A stretch of 64,000 bases of DNA from NCBI RefSeq assembly GCF_900114915.1, contig NZ_FOUS01000018.1, forward strand, positions 1-64,000, in the 5' to 3' direction. Position 1 is the stretch's first letter. Each line of letters begins with the position of its first letter. The stretch is from Bradyrhizobium sp. Rc3b. GTDB taxonomy: Bacteria > Pseudomonadota > Alphaproteobacteria > Rhizobiales > Xanthobacteraceae. The notes under the pieces were generated by a model. The model did not search any database, was not told the origin of the DNA, and saw nothing but the letters and a program-made list of their open reading frames with translations. Of the stretch, positions 43,436-53,382 are shown piece after piece. The translations under genes were made by a program, and so were the position numbers.

Positions 43436-45025
43436 ATGCAAGCGCATCAGCGAATGTTGGATTCGACACCTGACGGCCTGAATTCCGGCGAGTCCCCGCT
43501 GCTGCGGACGATCGGACTCACCAAACGCTATGGCGATTTCCTCGCCAACGATTCCATCGACATCGATATTTGGCCAGGCGAAATCCACGCGCTGCTCGGC
43601 GAGAACGGCGCCGGCAAGTCGACGCTGGTCAAGGCGATCTACGGGCTGATCCAGCCGAGCGCTGGCGAGATTCGCTGGCAGGGCCGACGAATCCTGCTGT
43701 CCGGACCTTCGGAAGCACGCGGCCTCGGCATCGGCATGGTGTTCCAGCACTTCTCGCTGTTCGACAATCTCACCGTCGCCGAGAACGTCGCGCTCGGCCT
43801 CGACGGACGAGAATCCTTCAAGGACATGTCGGCGCGACTGGAGCAGGTATCGGAGGCTTACGGCCTTCCGCTCGATCCCAAGCGCGAGGTCTGGCAATTG
43901 TCGGTCGGTGAGCGCCAGCGCATCGAGATCGTCCGGGCGCTGATGCAGGATCCGAAATTCCTGATCCTGGACGAGCCCACCGCCGTCCTGACGCCAAAGG
44001 AAGCCGATCAGCTGTTCGTCGTGCTGGAGCGGCTCAAGGCCGAAGGCCGCGCCATCCTCTACATCAGCCACAAGCTCGAGGAGGTGAAGCGGCTCTGCGA
44101 CACCGCCACGATCCTGCGCGGCGGCAGGAAGGTCGAGACCTGCAATCCCCGGCGCGAGACCGCCGCTTCGCTGGCGCGCATGATGGTCGGCGGTGAGATC
44201 AAGGAAGTGAAGGCGGCATCCGGCCGGACAACCACCGTGCCGCGGCTCGTCGTCAACGATCTTTCGCTCGCGCCGAGCGAGCCGCATGGCGTCCGGCTCG
44301 AGCACATCTCGTTCGAGCTGAAGGGCGGCGAGATCCTGGGCATCGCCGGCGTCGCCGGCAACGGCCAGGAGGAGTTGTTCGCCGCGCTGTCCGGCGAGCG
44401 GTCGTCGAAGGACCCCGGTACCGTGGTGATCGAAGGCATTGCCGCCGGCCATCTCTCCATCACGCAGCGACGCAGGCTCGGAGCAGCTTTCGTTCCCGAA
44501 GAGCGGCTTGGCCATGGCACCGCGCCGCGCATGAAGCTCTCGGAGAACGCGCTGCTCACCGGACATGCCGCGAGCGGCATGGTCCATCGCGGCTTCATCA
44601 ATACCGCGGCCACGCTGAAGACCGTTGACCGCGCGACCGAGACGTTCGACGTCCGCAAGGCCAAGCGCGATCCGGAAGCCGCATCCCTCTCCGGCGGCAA
44701 TCTGCAGAAGTTCATTGTGGGACGCGAGATCCTGCGCAACCCCGCTGTGCTGGTGGTGAGCCAGCCGACCTGGGGCGTCGATGCCGGCGCCGCCGCCGTC
44801 ATTCGCCAGGCGCTGCTTGATCTGGCAACCGCGGGCGCCGCCGTGCTCGTGACCAGCCAGGATCTCGACGAACTCGCCGAGATCACCGACCGCATCGCTG
44901 TGATGTTCCACGGCAAGCTGTCGGCACCGCTCGCGACCCGCGAGGCAACGCGCGAAAATCTCGGCCTTCTCATGGGTGGCAGCAGCCTCGAGCCAAAGGA
45001 GGTCGCGCATGCAATTGGTGCTTGA
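43436..45025 (+). CDS. Purine nucleoside/base ABC transporter ATPase
   Basis: A 529-residue protein with two fused ABC domains (first Walker A GENGAGKST, signature LSVGERQRIEI; second domain LSGGNLQKFIV), the layout of NupA/YufO- and sugar-type importers. It overlaps the first permease gene by 17 bases. With the two permeases and the BMP substrate-binding protein it makes a complete importer for nucleosides or nucleobases. ATG 43436 chosen; a TTG at 43421 is possible. Confidence 0.92.
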   Translation: MQAHQRMLDSTPDGLNSGESPLLRTIGLTKRYGDFLANDSIDIDIWPGEIHALLGENGAGKSTLVKAIYGLIQPSAGEIRWQGRRILLSGPSEARGLGIGMVFQHFSLFDNLTVAENVALGLDGRESFKDMSARLEQVSEAYGLPLDPKREVWQLSVGERQRIEIVRALMQDPKFLILDEPTAVLTPKEADQLFVVLERLKAEGRAILYISHKLEEVKRLCDTATILRGGRKVETCNPRRETAASLARMMVGGEIKEVKAASGRTTTVPRLVVNDLSLAPSEPHGVRLEHISFELKGGEILGIAGVAGNGQEELFAALSGERSSKDPGTVVIEGIAAGHLSITQRRRLGAAFVPEERLGHGTAPRMKLSENALLTGHAASGMVHRGFINTAATLKTVDRATETFDVRKAKRDPEAASLSGGNLQKFIVGREILRNPAVLVVSQPTWGVDAGAAAVIRQALLDLATAGAAVLVTSQDLDELAEITDRIAVMFHGKLSAPLATREATRENLGLLMGGSSLEPKEVAHAIGA

Positions 45026-46100
45026 GAAGCGCGCCGAGCGCTCGGGCACGATCGCGCTGGTCTCGCCCCTGATCGCGATCGGCCTCACCGTCGTGACCAT
45101 GGTCATCCTGTTCGCGATACTCGGCAAGAATCCCCTGCTCGCCTTGCACGCCTACTTCATCGCGCCACTGACCGACGGCTATTCGTTGCAGGAGATCGCG
45201 GTGAAGGCAACGCCGCTGGTGATGATCGCCATCGGCCTGTCACTGTGCTATCTCGCCAATGCCTGGAACATCGGCGCCGAGGGTCAATTCCTGATCGGCG
45301 CGGTTGCGGGAAGCTGGATCGCGGTGAAGACGCAAGGCACCGACGCCGGCGCCTGGGTGCTGCCGGCCATGCTCGTCCTCGCTGCCGCTGCGGGTGCGCT
45401 CTATGCGCTGATCCCGGCGATCTGCAAGGTGAAGTTCGGCGCCAGCGAGATCCTGACCAGCCTGATGCTGGTCTATGTCGCCGACCTCTTCCTCGATTAT
45501 CTCGTGCGCGGCCCCTGGCGCGACCCCAACGGCTTCAACTTCCCGACCACGGCCGAGTTCGATCCGGTGGCGACGGTGCCGTTGCTGATCGAGGGCGGCC
45601 GGCTGCATCTCGGCTCGATCATTGCGCTTCTAGTCGTCGCCGCGGCTGCAATCCTGCTCGGGCGAACCATCAAGGGGTTCGAGATTCGTGTCGTCGGCGC
45701 AGCGCCCCGCGCGGCCCGGTTCGGCGGCTTCAACGCCAATCAACTGATCATCCTGACCTTCGCGATATCAGGCGCGCTCGCAGGGCTCGCCGGCATCATC
45801 GAGGTGGCAGGTCCGGTCGGACATCTCCAGCCCGGCATCTCACCCGGCTACGGTTTTACTGCGATCATCGTCGCCTTCCTCGGCCGGCTGAACCCGCTTG
45901 GAATATTAATTGCAGGCCTTTTCCTCGCGCTGACTTTTATCGGCGGCGAGCAGGCGCAGATCGCGATGAAGATTCCATTGGATGTCACCAAGGTCTTTCA
46001 AGGCATTCTGCTGTTCTACGTGCTCGCCTGCGATTCCCTGATTCTCTATCGCTTCAAGCTGAGCTTCCCGAACCGTCAGGTGGCCAGTGGAACTCATTGA
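45009..46100 (+). CDS. Nucleoside ABC transporter permease 1
   Basis: A 363-residue inner-membrane permease of the BPD_transp_2 type (NupP/YufP-like), about eight to ten helices, with the coupling motif EIRVVGAAPRAARFGG and GANAWNIGAEGQ-like LANAWNIGAEGQFLI loop. Overlaps both neighbours, so it is translated as part of the operon. Confidence 0.92.
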   Translation: MQLVLEKRAERSGTIALVSPLIAIGLTVVTMVILFAILGKNPLLALHAYFIAPLTDGYSLQEIAVKATPLVMIAIGLSLCYLANAWNIGAEGQFLIGAVAGSWIAVKTQGTDAGAWVLPAMLVLAAAAGALYALIPAICKVKFGASEILTSLMLVYVADLFLDYLVRGPWRDPNGFNFPTTAEFDPVATVPLLIEGGRLHLGSIIALLVVAAAAILLGRTIKGFEIRVVGAAPRAARFGGFNANQLIILTFAISGALAGLAGIIEVAGPVGHLQPGISPGYGFTAIIVAFLGRLNPLGILIAGLFLALTFIGGEQAQIAMKIPLDVTKVFQGILLFYVLACDSLILYRFKLSFPNRQVASGTH

Positions 46101-47004
46101 AGCCATCATCCTGGCCGTGCTCGCCGCGTCCACGCCGCTCCTGATCGCTGCGACCGGAGAGCTCGTGACCGAGCGCTCCGGTGTGCTCAATCTCGGCGTC
46201 GAGGGCATGATGATCGTTGGCGCGGCCTGCGGCTTTGCCGGCGCCTGGCTCACCGGATCGGTCTTCGTCGGCGCGCTGTTCGGCATCATCGCGGGCACGA
46301 TGATGTCGCTGATCTTCGCATTGATGGCCCTCGGGCTCGCCGTCAACCAGGTGGCGACGGGACTCGCACTGACCATCCTCGGCGTCGGGCTGTCCGGACT
46401 GATCGGCGCCGGCTTCGTCGGCGAGCGCATCACGCCGGCGGTCCATCTCGCCATTCCGGGCCTCACCGACATCCCGCTGGTCGGGCGCGTGCTGTTCGGC
46501 GAGGATGGCTTCGTCTACTTCTCGATTGCACTCGTCGTCGGCGTCTGGTGGTTCCTGTACCGCACGCGGGCGGGATTGATCCTGCGCGCCTGCGGCGACA
46601 ACCACGTCTCCGCGCATGCGCTCGGCTATCCCGTGCTGCGTATCCGCACCTTCGCCGTGATGTTCGGCGGCGCCTGCGCCGGCCTTGCCGGCGCTTATCT
46701 GCCGCTCGCCTATACGCCGTTCTTCATTCCCGGCATGACCGCGGGCCGCGGCTGGATCGCACTGGCGCTGGTGGTGTTCTCGTCCTGGCGGCCGGGCCGG
46801 CTCGTGATCGGCGCCTATCTCTTCGGGGCCGTGACGATCCTGCAATTGCATGCGCAGGGCTGGGGCATCGGCATTCCCTCGCAATTCATGTCGGCGCTGC
46901 CTTATCTTGCGACGATCATCGTGCTGGTCCTGCTCTCCCGCGCGCGCAGCGGCGGCTCGACCGCACCCGCCGCGCTCGGCACCGTGTTCGTGCCGGACCG
47001 CTGA
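46087..47004 (+). CDS. Nucleoside ABC transporter permease 2
   Basis: A 305-residue permease (NupQ/YufQ-like) with SGVLNLGVEGMMIVGAACGF, the typical family loop. The GTG start at 46087 overlaps permease 1 by 14 bases. Pairs with permease 1 as heterodimer. Confidence 0.92.
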   Translation: MELIEAIILAVLAASTPLLIAATGELVTERSGVLNLGVEGMMIVGAACGFAGAWLTGSVFVGALFGIIAGTMMSLIFALMALGLAVNQVATGLALTILGVGLSGLIGAGFVGERITPAVHLAIPGLTDIPLVGRVLFGEDGFVYFSIALVVGVWWFLYRTRAGLILRACGDNHVSAHALGYPVLRIRTFAVMFGGACAGLAGAYLPLAYTPFFIPGMTAGRGWIALALVVFSSWRPGRLVIGAYLFGAVTILQLHAQGWGIGIPSQFMSALPYLATIIVLVLLSRARSGGSTAPAALGTVFVPDR

Positions 47005-47078
47005 ATTTCATTTCCGCGGCGCGCGCGATGGGGCGCGCACGTTGCGGATCGTGGCTTTCCCCTGATGTTTGGAGATCG

Positions 47079-48158
47079 ATGATGAGGAAATCACTTCTTG
47101 CGCTGGCCGCCGGACTCCTGCTCGCCGGCAGCGTCAGTGCAGTCTCCGCCGCCGACAAGCTGAAGGTCGGCTTCATCTATCTGGGTCCGATCGGAGATTT
47201 GGGCTGGACCTATCAGCACGATCTGGCGCGGCAGGCGCTGGTGAAGGAATTGGGCGACCAGATCGAGACCACCTATCTGGAGAACGTGCCAGAAGGCCCG
47301 GACGCCGAGCGCTCCATCGAGCAGCTCGTCCGTGCCGGCAACAAGCTGATCTTCACGACCTCGTTCGGTTATATGGATCCGACGCTGAAGGTCGCGAAAA
47401 AATATCCGAACGTTCATTTCGAGCACGCGACCGGCTACAAGCGCAATCCGAACATGTCGACCTACTCGGCCAGATGGTATCAGGGCCGCTACATCCAGGG
47501 GCTGATCGCCGCCAAGATGTCGAAGTCCGGCGTGCTCGGCTATATCGGCTCGTTCCCGATTCCGGAGGTCGTCTCCGGCATCAATGCGACGATCCTGGCG
47601 GCGCAGACCATCAAGCCTGACATCAAGGTCAAGATCATCTGGGCCAACACCTGGTTCGACCCGGGCAAGGAGGCCGACGCCGCCAAGGCGCTGATCGACC
47701 AGGGCGCCGACGTGATCATGCAGCACACGGATTCGCCCGCCGCGATGCAGATCGCCAGCGAACGCGGCAAGCTCGCCTTCGGCCAGGACTCCGAGATGAT
47801 CAAGTTCGGGCCCAAGACCCAGCTGACCTCGATCCTCGACACCTGGGGCCCCTATTACATCGAGCGGGTCAAGGCCGAGCTTGCCGGCACCTGGAAGTCC
47901 CAGGACAGCTGGGGCGGCCTCGACAGTCACATGTTCGCGATGGCGCCCTACACCAACATGCCCGACGAGGTAAAAAAGCTCGCCGAGGATGCCCAGACCG
48001 CGATCACTGCAGGTAAGCTACATCCGTTCAAGTGCCCGATCGTTGGGCAGGACGGCAAGCCGGTCGAGTGCAAAGGCGGCGATCACCTCGACGACGGCCA
48101 GATCCTCGGCATGAATTTCTACGTCAAAGGCATCGACGACAAGCTGCCGGGCAAGTAG
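47079..48158 (+). CDS. BMP family substrate-binding protein of the purine ABC importer
   Basis: A 359-residue periplasmic binding protein: signal peptide (LLALAAGLLLAGSVSAVSAA) and BMP/PnrA fold (KVGFIYLGPIGDLGWTYQHD, SGINATILAAQ, GQDSEMIKFGPK). Such proteins bind nucleosides or purine bases; neighbouring catabolic genes favour a purine base. GGAG lies just upstream; two adjacent ATGs (47079, 47082) are possible starts. Last gene of the transporter operon. Confidence 0.93.
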   Translation: MMRKSLLALAAGLLLAGSVSAVSAADKLKVGFIYLGPIGDLGWTYQHDLARQALVKELGDQIETTYLENVPEGPDAERSIEQLVRAGNKLIFTTSFGYMDPTLKVAKKYPNVHFEHATGYKRNPNMSTYSARWYQGRYIQGLIAAKMSKSGVLGYIGSFPIPEVVSGINATILAAQTIKPDIKVKIIWANTWFDPGKEADAAKALIDQGADVIMQHTDSPAAMQIASERGKLAFGQDSEMIKFGPKTQLTSILDTWGPYYIERVKAELAGTWKSQDSWGGLDSHMFAMAPYTNMPDEVKKLAEDAQTAITAGKLHPFKCPIVGQDGKPVECKGGDHLDDGQILGMNFYVKGIDDKLPGK

Positions 48159-48252
48159 CACGCTTCTTGCTTAGGCTAGATCACCTGCTCCTCCCGGAGG
48201 AGGTTCGGAGGGGGTGGCCAGAAGCACCCGGCACTTGTGGTCGCCCCCTCTT

Positions 48253-49602
48253 TCATCCCATCCGCATGAGCCGCGCCGCCGAGCTGTGGCGGCGGATGAG
48301 GTCTGCCACATCGAGGCCGGGGATCGCGCCGTCGATCACGGCCCATCGTCCCCCCACCATCACCCGGTCGGCCCGATGCGCCCCGCACAGCACCAGCGCG
48401 GCCAAGGGGTCGCCATGGCCGGAGAAGCGCAATTCGTCGAGCCTGAACAGCGCGAGGTCCGCGGCCTTGCCGACCGCAATCTCGCCGAGTTCCGGCCGGC
48501 CGACGCAGGCCGCGGAGCCCTTGGTGGCCCAGCGCAGCGCGTCCTTGTGGCTGACCTTGGCCACGCCATAACGCGCCCGTTGCAGCAGGAACGCAGCCCG
48601 CACCTCCTGCATCAGGTTCGAGCCGTCGTTCGAGGCCGAGCCGTCGACACCGATCCCGATCCCGACGCCGGCCTCCTCCATCTCGCAGACCGGGCAGCAG
48701 CCGGACGCCAGCAACTGGTTGCTGCACGCGCAATGGCTGATGGTCGTCTTCGCCTTGCCCAGCCGCTTCATCTCGTCGGTGTTGAAAAATATGCCGTGGG
48801 CGAGCCAGGTCCGCGCATTGAGCCAGCCGCATTGCTCGAGATAGTCGAGCGGACGGCAGCCATACATCTGCTGGCAGAATTTGTTCTCGTCCTCGGTCTC
48901 GGCGAGATGGGTGTGCAGGCGCACGTCCAGCTTGTCGGCGAGATCGGCGGTGGCGCGCATCAGCGACGTCGTCACCGAGAACGGCGAGCACGGCGCCAGC
49001 GCGATCTGTACCATCGCATCGGCGCCGCGCTGGTGGTGCCTCGCCACCACGCGCGCGCTGTCGGCGAGGATCGTGTCCTCGTCCTGCACGACGCTGTCAG
49101 GCGGCAGGCCACCGTCCCGCTGCGACAGGTTCATCGAGCCGCGCGTCAGCAGCACCCGCACGCCGAGACGACTTGCGACGCCGACCTCGATATCGACGGC
49201 GTCCTCGAGACCAGCGGGGAAGACGTAGTGATGATCCGTCGTGGTGGTGCAGCCCGAGAGCAACAGCTCGGACATCGCCACGGTGACGCCGAGCTCGAGC
49301 GCCTCAGGCGTCAGCCTCGCCCACACCGGATAGAGCGCCTTGAGCCAGGGGAACAGCTCCCGATCCATCGCCGCCGGCAGCGCCCGGGTCAGGGTCTGGT
49401 AGAAATGATGATGGGTGTTGATCAGGCCCGGCAGCACGACATGTGCGCTCGCATCGAATACCGCGACGTCGGCGGTCGCAGGCGTGGCGCCGGCCGGCAC
49501 CAGCTCGACGATACGGCCGTCCGTCACGACGACCCCGCGCTCGGCACCGTCGGCGAGGACGGCCAGGGGATCCCTGATCCAGATCGGCTTTGTGTCGCTC
49601 AT
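48253..49602 (-). CDS. 8-oxoguanine deaminase
   Basis: A 449-residue amidohydrolase-superfamily deaminase. Metal site HxH in NTHHHFYQTLTRALP, later HTHLAETEDENKF and the catalytic Asp in GVDGSASNDGSN. The sequence pattern (SGCTTTTDHHYVFP) fits the 8-oxoguanine deaminase group, which turns oxidised guanine directly into urate, bypassing xanthine dehydrogenase; plain guanine deaminase or a triazine hydrolase are alternatives. GAGGAG lies upstream of ATG 49602. Convergent with the transporter operon. Confidence 0.88.
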   Translation of the reverse strand: MSDTKPIWIRDPLAVLADGAERGVVVTDGRIVELVPAGATPATADVAVFDASAHVVLPGLINTHHHFYQTLTRALPAAMDRELFPWLKALYPVWARLTPEALELGVTVAMSELLLSGCTTTTDHHYVFPAGLEDAVDIEVGVASRLGVRVLLTRGSMNLSQRDGGLPPDSVVQDEDTILADSARVVARHHQRGADAMVQIALAPCSPFSVTTSLMRATADLADKLDVRLHTHLAETEDENKFCQQMYGCRPLDYLEQCGWLNARTWLAHGIFFNTDEMKRLGKAKTTISHCACSNQLLASGCCPVCEMEEAGVGIGIGVDGSASNDGSNLMQEVRAAFLLQRARYGVAKVSHKDALRWATKGSAACVGRPELGEIAVGKAADLALFRLDELRFSGHGDPLAALVLCGAHRADRVMVGGRWAVIDGAIPGLDVADLIRRHSSAARLMRMG

Positions 49603-49749
49603 GATCCCGATTCTCCTCATACCCGCTGACAGGCCAGCCGAGTAAACGCTGGCTCGATCACCTTCGCGCCACGACTTGCTTGTTGCGACTTGGCTCCGGT
49701 CTTGCAAGAATCATCGACACGATTCACCGGCGGAAGCTTTGGCGCAGCC

Positions 49750-50577
49750 ATGGATTTGAATACCATCACGACAGTGGCCCGTCCGCAAACACGGACACAA
49801 TTGCCGGCCTGGACGGCAGGCGACGCCTGGCTCGCGGGCGGCACGTGGTTGTTCTCGGAGCCGCAGGTCCATCTGAAGCGGCTGATCGATCTGACCGATT
49901 TGAAATGGCCGGCGCTGACGATCACAGACAGCCATCTCTCCATCGCCGCCACTTGCACGGTCGCGCAGCTCGACGGACTTGCCTGCCCGTCCGACTGGCT
50001 CGCCGCGCCGCTGATCAACCAGTGCTGCCGCGCCTTCCTTGCCTCGTTCAAGATCTGGAAGACCGCAACCGTCGGCGGCAATCTCTGCATGTCGCTGCCG
50101 GCGGGACCGATGATCTCGCTCACCGCAGCGTTGGGCGGCGTCTGCACCATCTGGAAGGCCGGCGGCGGCGAGCAGAAGATTCCTGTTGTCGACTTCGTCA
50201 CCGGCAACCAGCGCAATCGCCTGACGCCGGGCGACCTGCTTCGCCAGATCGATATTCCGATTGCCGCGCTGAAGCGCCGCACGGCATATCGCCAGATCTC
50301 GCTGGCGCCGGTCGGCCGCTCGGCGGCGCTCCTGATCGGCAGCCTCGATGCCGATGGCACGCTGACGCTGACGGTCACCGCATCGACGGCGCGGCCGATC
50401 CAGCTGTCCTTTCGCCGGGCCCCGGACGCGAGCGTGCTGCGTGACGCGATCGTCCAGCAGATCACGGATGACCTGTACCACACCGACATCCACGGCCAGC
50501 CGCTCTGGCGCAAGCACATGACATTGCGGCTCGCCGAAGAGGTTCGCCGCGAGTTGCTGGGGGCAATGCCGTCATGA
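49750..50577 (+). CDS. Xanthine dehydrogenase FAD-binding subunit
   Basis: A 275-residue protein of the FAD-binding molybdopterin-dehydrogenase family: DAWLAGGTWLFSEPQ (FAD pyrophosphate loop), KIWKTATVGGNLCMSLPAG. It passes electrons from the iron-sulphur clusters to NAD. Its TGA overlaps the ATG of the large subunit by four bases. The start at 49750 is chosen since the upstream extension lacks family similarity. Confidence 0.88.
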   Translation: MDLNTITTVARPQTRTQLPAWTAGDAWLAGGTWLFSEPQVHLKRLIDLTDLKWPALTITDSHLSIAATCTVAQLDGLACPSDWLAAPLINQCCRAFLASFKIWKTATVGGNLCMSLPAGPMISLTAALGGVCTIWKAGGGEQKIPVVDFVTGNQRNRLTPGDLLRQIDIPIAALKRRTAYRQISLAPVGRSAALLIGSLDADGTLTLTVTASTARPIQLSFRRAPDASVLRDAIVQQITDDLYHTDIHGQPLWRKHMTLRLAEEVRRELLGAMPS

Positions 50578-53315
50578 GCTTCGAGATCAACGGCAAACCG
50601 TTTGCGCAGGAACCGCGCGCCGGCCAGTGCCTGCGCACGTTCCTGCGCGAGCTCGGCCATTTCGGCGTGAAAAAGGGCTGCGACGCCGGTGACTGCGGCG
50701 CTTGCACCGTGCTGCTCGACGGCGAGCCGGTGCACAGCTGCCTGATCCCGGCGTTCCGGGCCGAGGGACGCGCCATCACCACGATCGAAGGTCTGGGCGG
50801 AGACCACGGCACGCATCCGATGCAGCAGGCTTTCCTCGACGCGCAGGGCTTTCAATGCGGCTTCTGCACGGCCGGCATGATCCTGACCTGCGCCTCGCTG
50901 AACCAGGCGCAGCGCACCGATCTCGGCGCGGCGCTGAAGGGCAATATCTGCCGCTGCACCGGCTATCGCTCGATCGAGGACGCATTGCTCGGCAACACCA
51001 ATGTCGAGGCAAGCGTCGAGGCCGGAGCCGCGTTTGGCCGCAGCCTGCCGGCGCCCGCAGGCCCCGACATCGTGCGCGGCGAGGCGCGCTACACCTTCGA
51101 CACTGCCATCGACGGACTGCTCCACGTCAAACTGGTGCGGTCGCCGCATGCCCACGCCAGGATCGTCGCGATCGACAAGTCGGAAGCGCTGAAGGTTCCC
51201 GGCGTGCACGCGGTGCTGACGCATGAAGACGCACCTTCCATGCTGATCTCGACCGCGCGGCACGAGATGGACTGGATGGACCCCGAGGACACCCGCGTTC
51301 TCGACGACGTCGTCCGCTTCATCGGCCAGAGGGTCGCCGCCATCGTCGCCGAGAGCGAGGCCGCCGCCGAGGAGGCCTGCCGCCGGCTGAAGCTCGATTA
51401 TGAGATTTTGCCTGCGCTGATCGATCCGGAGCAGGCGATGGCGCCCGGCGCGCCCATCATTCATCCCGACCGCACCACCGCGAACCGCATCGCCGACGCC
51501 CAGCGCAACCTCGCTGCGGAGACACATGGCGAGTTCGGCGACGTCGCGGCGGCGCTCGCGACATCTGCCGTCACCTACGAGGCCACCTTCCACAGTCATC
51601 GCGTCCAGCATGCGGCGCTGGAGACCCATGGCGGCCTCGCCTGGCTCGATACTTCCGGCGTGCTCAATGTCCGCACCTCGACGCAGGTGCCGTTCCTGAC
51701 CCGGCGCGCGCTGTCGGACATCTTCAAGCTCCCGCCCGACAAGGTCCGCGTGTTCTGCGAGCGCGTCGGCGGCGGCTTTGGCGGCAAGCAGGAGATGTTC
51801 GTCGAGGACATTCTGGCGCTCGCTGCGCTCAAGACGGGACGTCCGGTGAAGCTGGAGCTCACCCGTGAGGAGCAGTTCATCGCGACCTCGACGCGGCACC
51901 CGATGCGGGTCCACATCAAGGCCGGAGCGGATCCCGACGGCAAGCTCACCGCGCTCCAGCTCGACGTGCTCTCCAACACCGGCGCCTACGGCAATCACGC
52001 CGGCCCGGTGATGTTCCACTCCCTGTCGGAGTCCATCGCAGTCTACAATTGCCCGAACAAGCGGGTCGACGGCTACGCCGTCTACACCAACACGGTGCCG
52101 GCGGGTGCGTTTCGCGGCTATGGCCTGCCGCAGACGTTGATCGCGATCGAGGCCGCGATCGACGAGCTGGGCAAGCAGCTCGGCATCAACCCCTACGAGA
52201 TGCGCCGGCGCAACATCGTGAGGGACGGCGATCCCATGCTGTCGCCGCCGCCGTCCGAATTTCACGACGTGCTTTACGGCTCCTACGGTCTCGACCAGTG
52301 CCTCGACCTCGTCGAGCGCGCGATGCAGGCTGACGGCCTGCAGCCGGACCTGTCGCCGGACTGGCTGATCGGCGACGGCGTCGCGCTGACCATGATCGAC
52401 ACCGTGCCGCCGGCGGGCCACCTCGCCGACGCGACGATTACGCTCAACGACGACGGCGGCTTCGATCTCAGCGTCGGCACCGCCGAATTCGGCAACGGCA
52501 CCAGCACCGTGCACCGGCAGATCGCCGCGACCACGCTGGCGACCACCGTCGACCGGATCCGCTTGCGCCAGTCCGACACCGCCCATGGCGGCCACGACAC
52601 CGGCGCCTATGGCAGCGCAGGCATGTTCGTCGCCGGCAAGGCGACGCATGCGGCTTCCATTCAGCTCGCGACCGAGCTGAAGGCGGCCGCCGCCGGCGCG
52701 TGGCTCTGTGACATCGGGAGCTGCGTGCTCGAGGACAATGCCGTCGTCAGCGGCGTCCGGCGCATGCCGTTTACGGAGCTGGCGAAGCTCGCGCGCGAGC
52801 ACGGACAGCCGTTCGCAGGCAGCGGCAATTCCACCGGCACGCCGCGCTCGGTCGGCTTCAACGTCCAGGGTTTTCGCATCGCCGTGAACAAGGCCACCGG
52901 CGAGCTCAGGATACTCCGGAGCGTCCACGCCGCGGACGCCGGCATCGTTGCCAATCCGATGCAGTGCCGCGGTCAGGTCGAAGGCGGCGTTGCGCAGGCG
53001 CTCGGCGCCGCGCTCTACGAGGAGATGGTGATCGACGCGACCGGCCGGGTCACCAACCCGAAATTCCGCGACTACCACCTGCCTTCGTTCGCCGACGTCC
53101 CGCGTACCGAAGTGTTCTTCGCCGAGACGTCCGACACGATCGGTCCGTTGGGTGCGAAGTCGATGAGCGAGAGCCCGTACAATCCGGTCTCAGCCGCGCT
53201 CGGCAACGCGATCGCGAATGCCACCGGCATCCGCTTCACCGCGCCACCGTTCAAGCCGGACCGGCTGTTTCCGGCGCTGCTCGACAAGTTTGGCGACTCC
53301 ACTGGGACGCGATAG
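50574..53315 (+). CDS. Xanthine dehydrogenase, fused 2Fe-2S and molybdopterin subunits
   Basis: A 913-residue fusion. Residues 1-160 hold two 2Fe-2S clusters: Cys36/41/44/56 (KKGCDAGDCGACTVL) and Cys95/98/126/128 (CGFCTAG, CRCTGY). The rest is the molybdopterin domain, including GGGFGGKQEM and AGAFRGYGLPQ. The active-site Glu appears in SMSESPYNP, where XDH-type enzymes usually have a GVGEP-like loop, so the substrate pocket may differ. In this locus it most likely oxidises hypoxanthine and xanthine to urate. Overlaps the FAD subunit by four bases. Confidence 0.9.
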   Translation: MSFEINGKPFAQEPRAGQCLRTFLRELGHFGVKKGCDAGDCGACTVLLDGEPVHSCLIPAFRAEGRAITTIEGLGGDHGTHPMQQAFLDAQGFQCGFCTAGMILTCASLNQAQRTDLGAALKGNICRCTGYRSIEDALLGNTNVEASVEAGAAFGRSLPAPAGPDIVRGEARYTFDTAIDGLLHVKLVRSPHAHARIVAIDKSEALKVPGVHAVLTHEDAPSMLISTARHEMDWMDPEDTRVLDDVVRFIGQRVAAIVAESEAAAEEACRRLKLDYEILPALIDPEQAMAPGAPIIHPDRTTANRIADAQRNLAAETHGEFGDVAAALATSAVTYEATFHSHRVQHAALETHGGLAWLDTSGVLNVRTSTQVPFLTRRALSDIFKLPPDKVRVFCERVGGGFGGKQEMFVEDILALAALKTGRPVKLELTREEQFIATSTRHPMRVHIKAGADPDGKLTALQLDVLSNTGAYGNHAGPVMFHSLSESIAVYNCPNKRVDGYAVYTNTVPAGAFRGYGLPQTLIAIEAAIDELGKQLGINPYEMRRRNIVRDGDPMLSPPPSEFHDVLYGSYGLDQCLDLVERAMQADGLQPDLSPDWLIGDGVALTMIDTVPPAGHLADATITLNDDGGFDLSVGTAEFGNGTSTVHRQIAATTLATTVDRIRLRQSDTAHGGHDTGAYGSAGMFVAGKATHAASIQLATELKAAAAGAWLCDIGSCVLEDNAVVSGVRRMPFTELAKLAREHGQPFAGSGNSTGTPRSVGFNVQGFRIAVNKATGELRILRSVHAADAGIVANPMQCRGQVEGGVAQALGAALYEEMVIDATGRVTNPKFRDYHLPSFADVPRTEVFFAETSDTIGPLGAKSMSESPYNPVSAALGNAIANATGIRFTAPPFKPDRLFPALLDKFGDSTGTR

Positions 53316-53334
53316 CTCGACCACGGCGACGCTG

Positions 53335-53366
53335 TTCTCCCTCGCCCCGCTTGCGGGGAGAGGTGA
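53335..53366. terminator. GC-rich stem-loop between convergent genes
   Basis: CCCCGC and GCGGGG arms within TCTCC...GGGGAGAGG. Sits between the ends of the xanthine dehydrogenase and uraD-uraH genes; possibly a repeat-type bidirectional terminator. Confidence 0.5.
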
Positions 53367-53382
53367 AGAGCGCGCCTCGCAT

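Noticed and set aside
43418..45127. A 569-codon minus-strand frame opposite the ABC ATPase
   Set aside because: Composition is atypical and the plus strand has perfect ABC motifs throughout.
49617..53078. A 1153-codon open frame on the minus strand opposite the xanthine dehydrogenase genes
   Set aside because: Its sequence is low-complexity Arg/Ala-rich without family motifs, while the plus strand encodes complete, recognisable enzyme subunits. Long antisense frames are normal in high-GC DNA.
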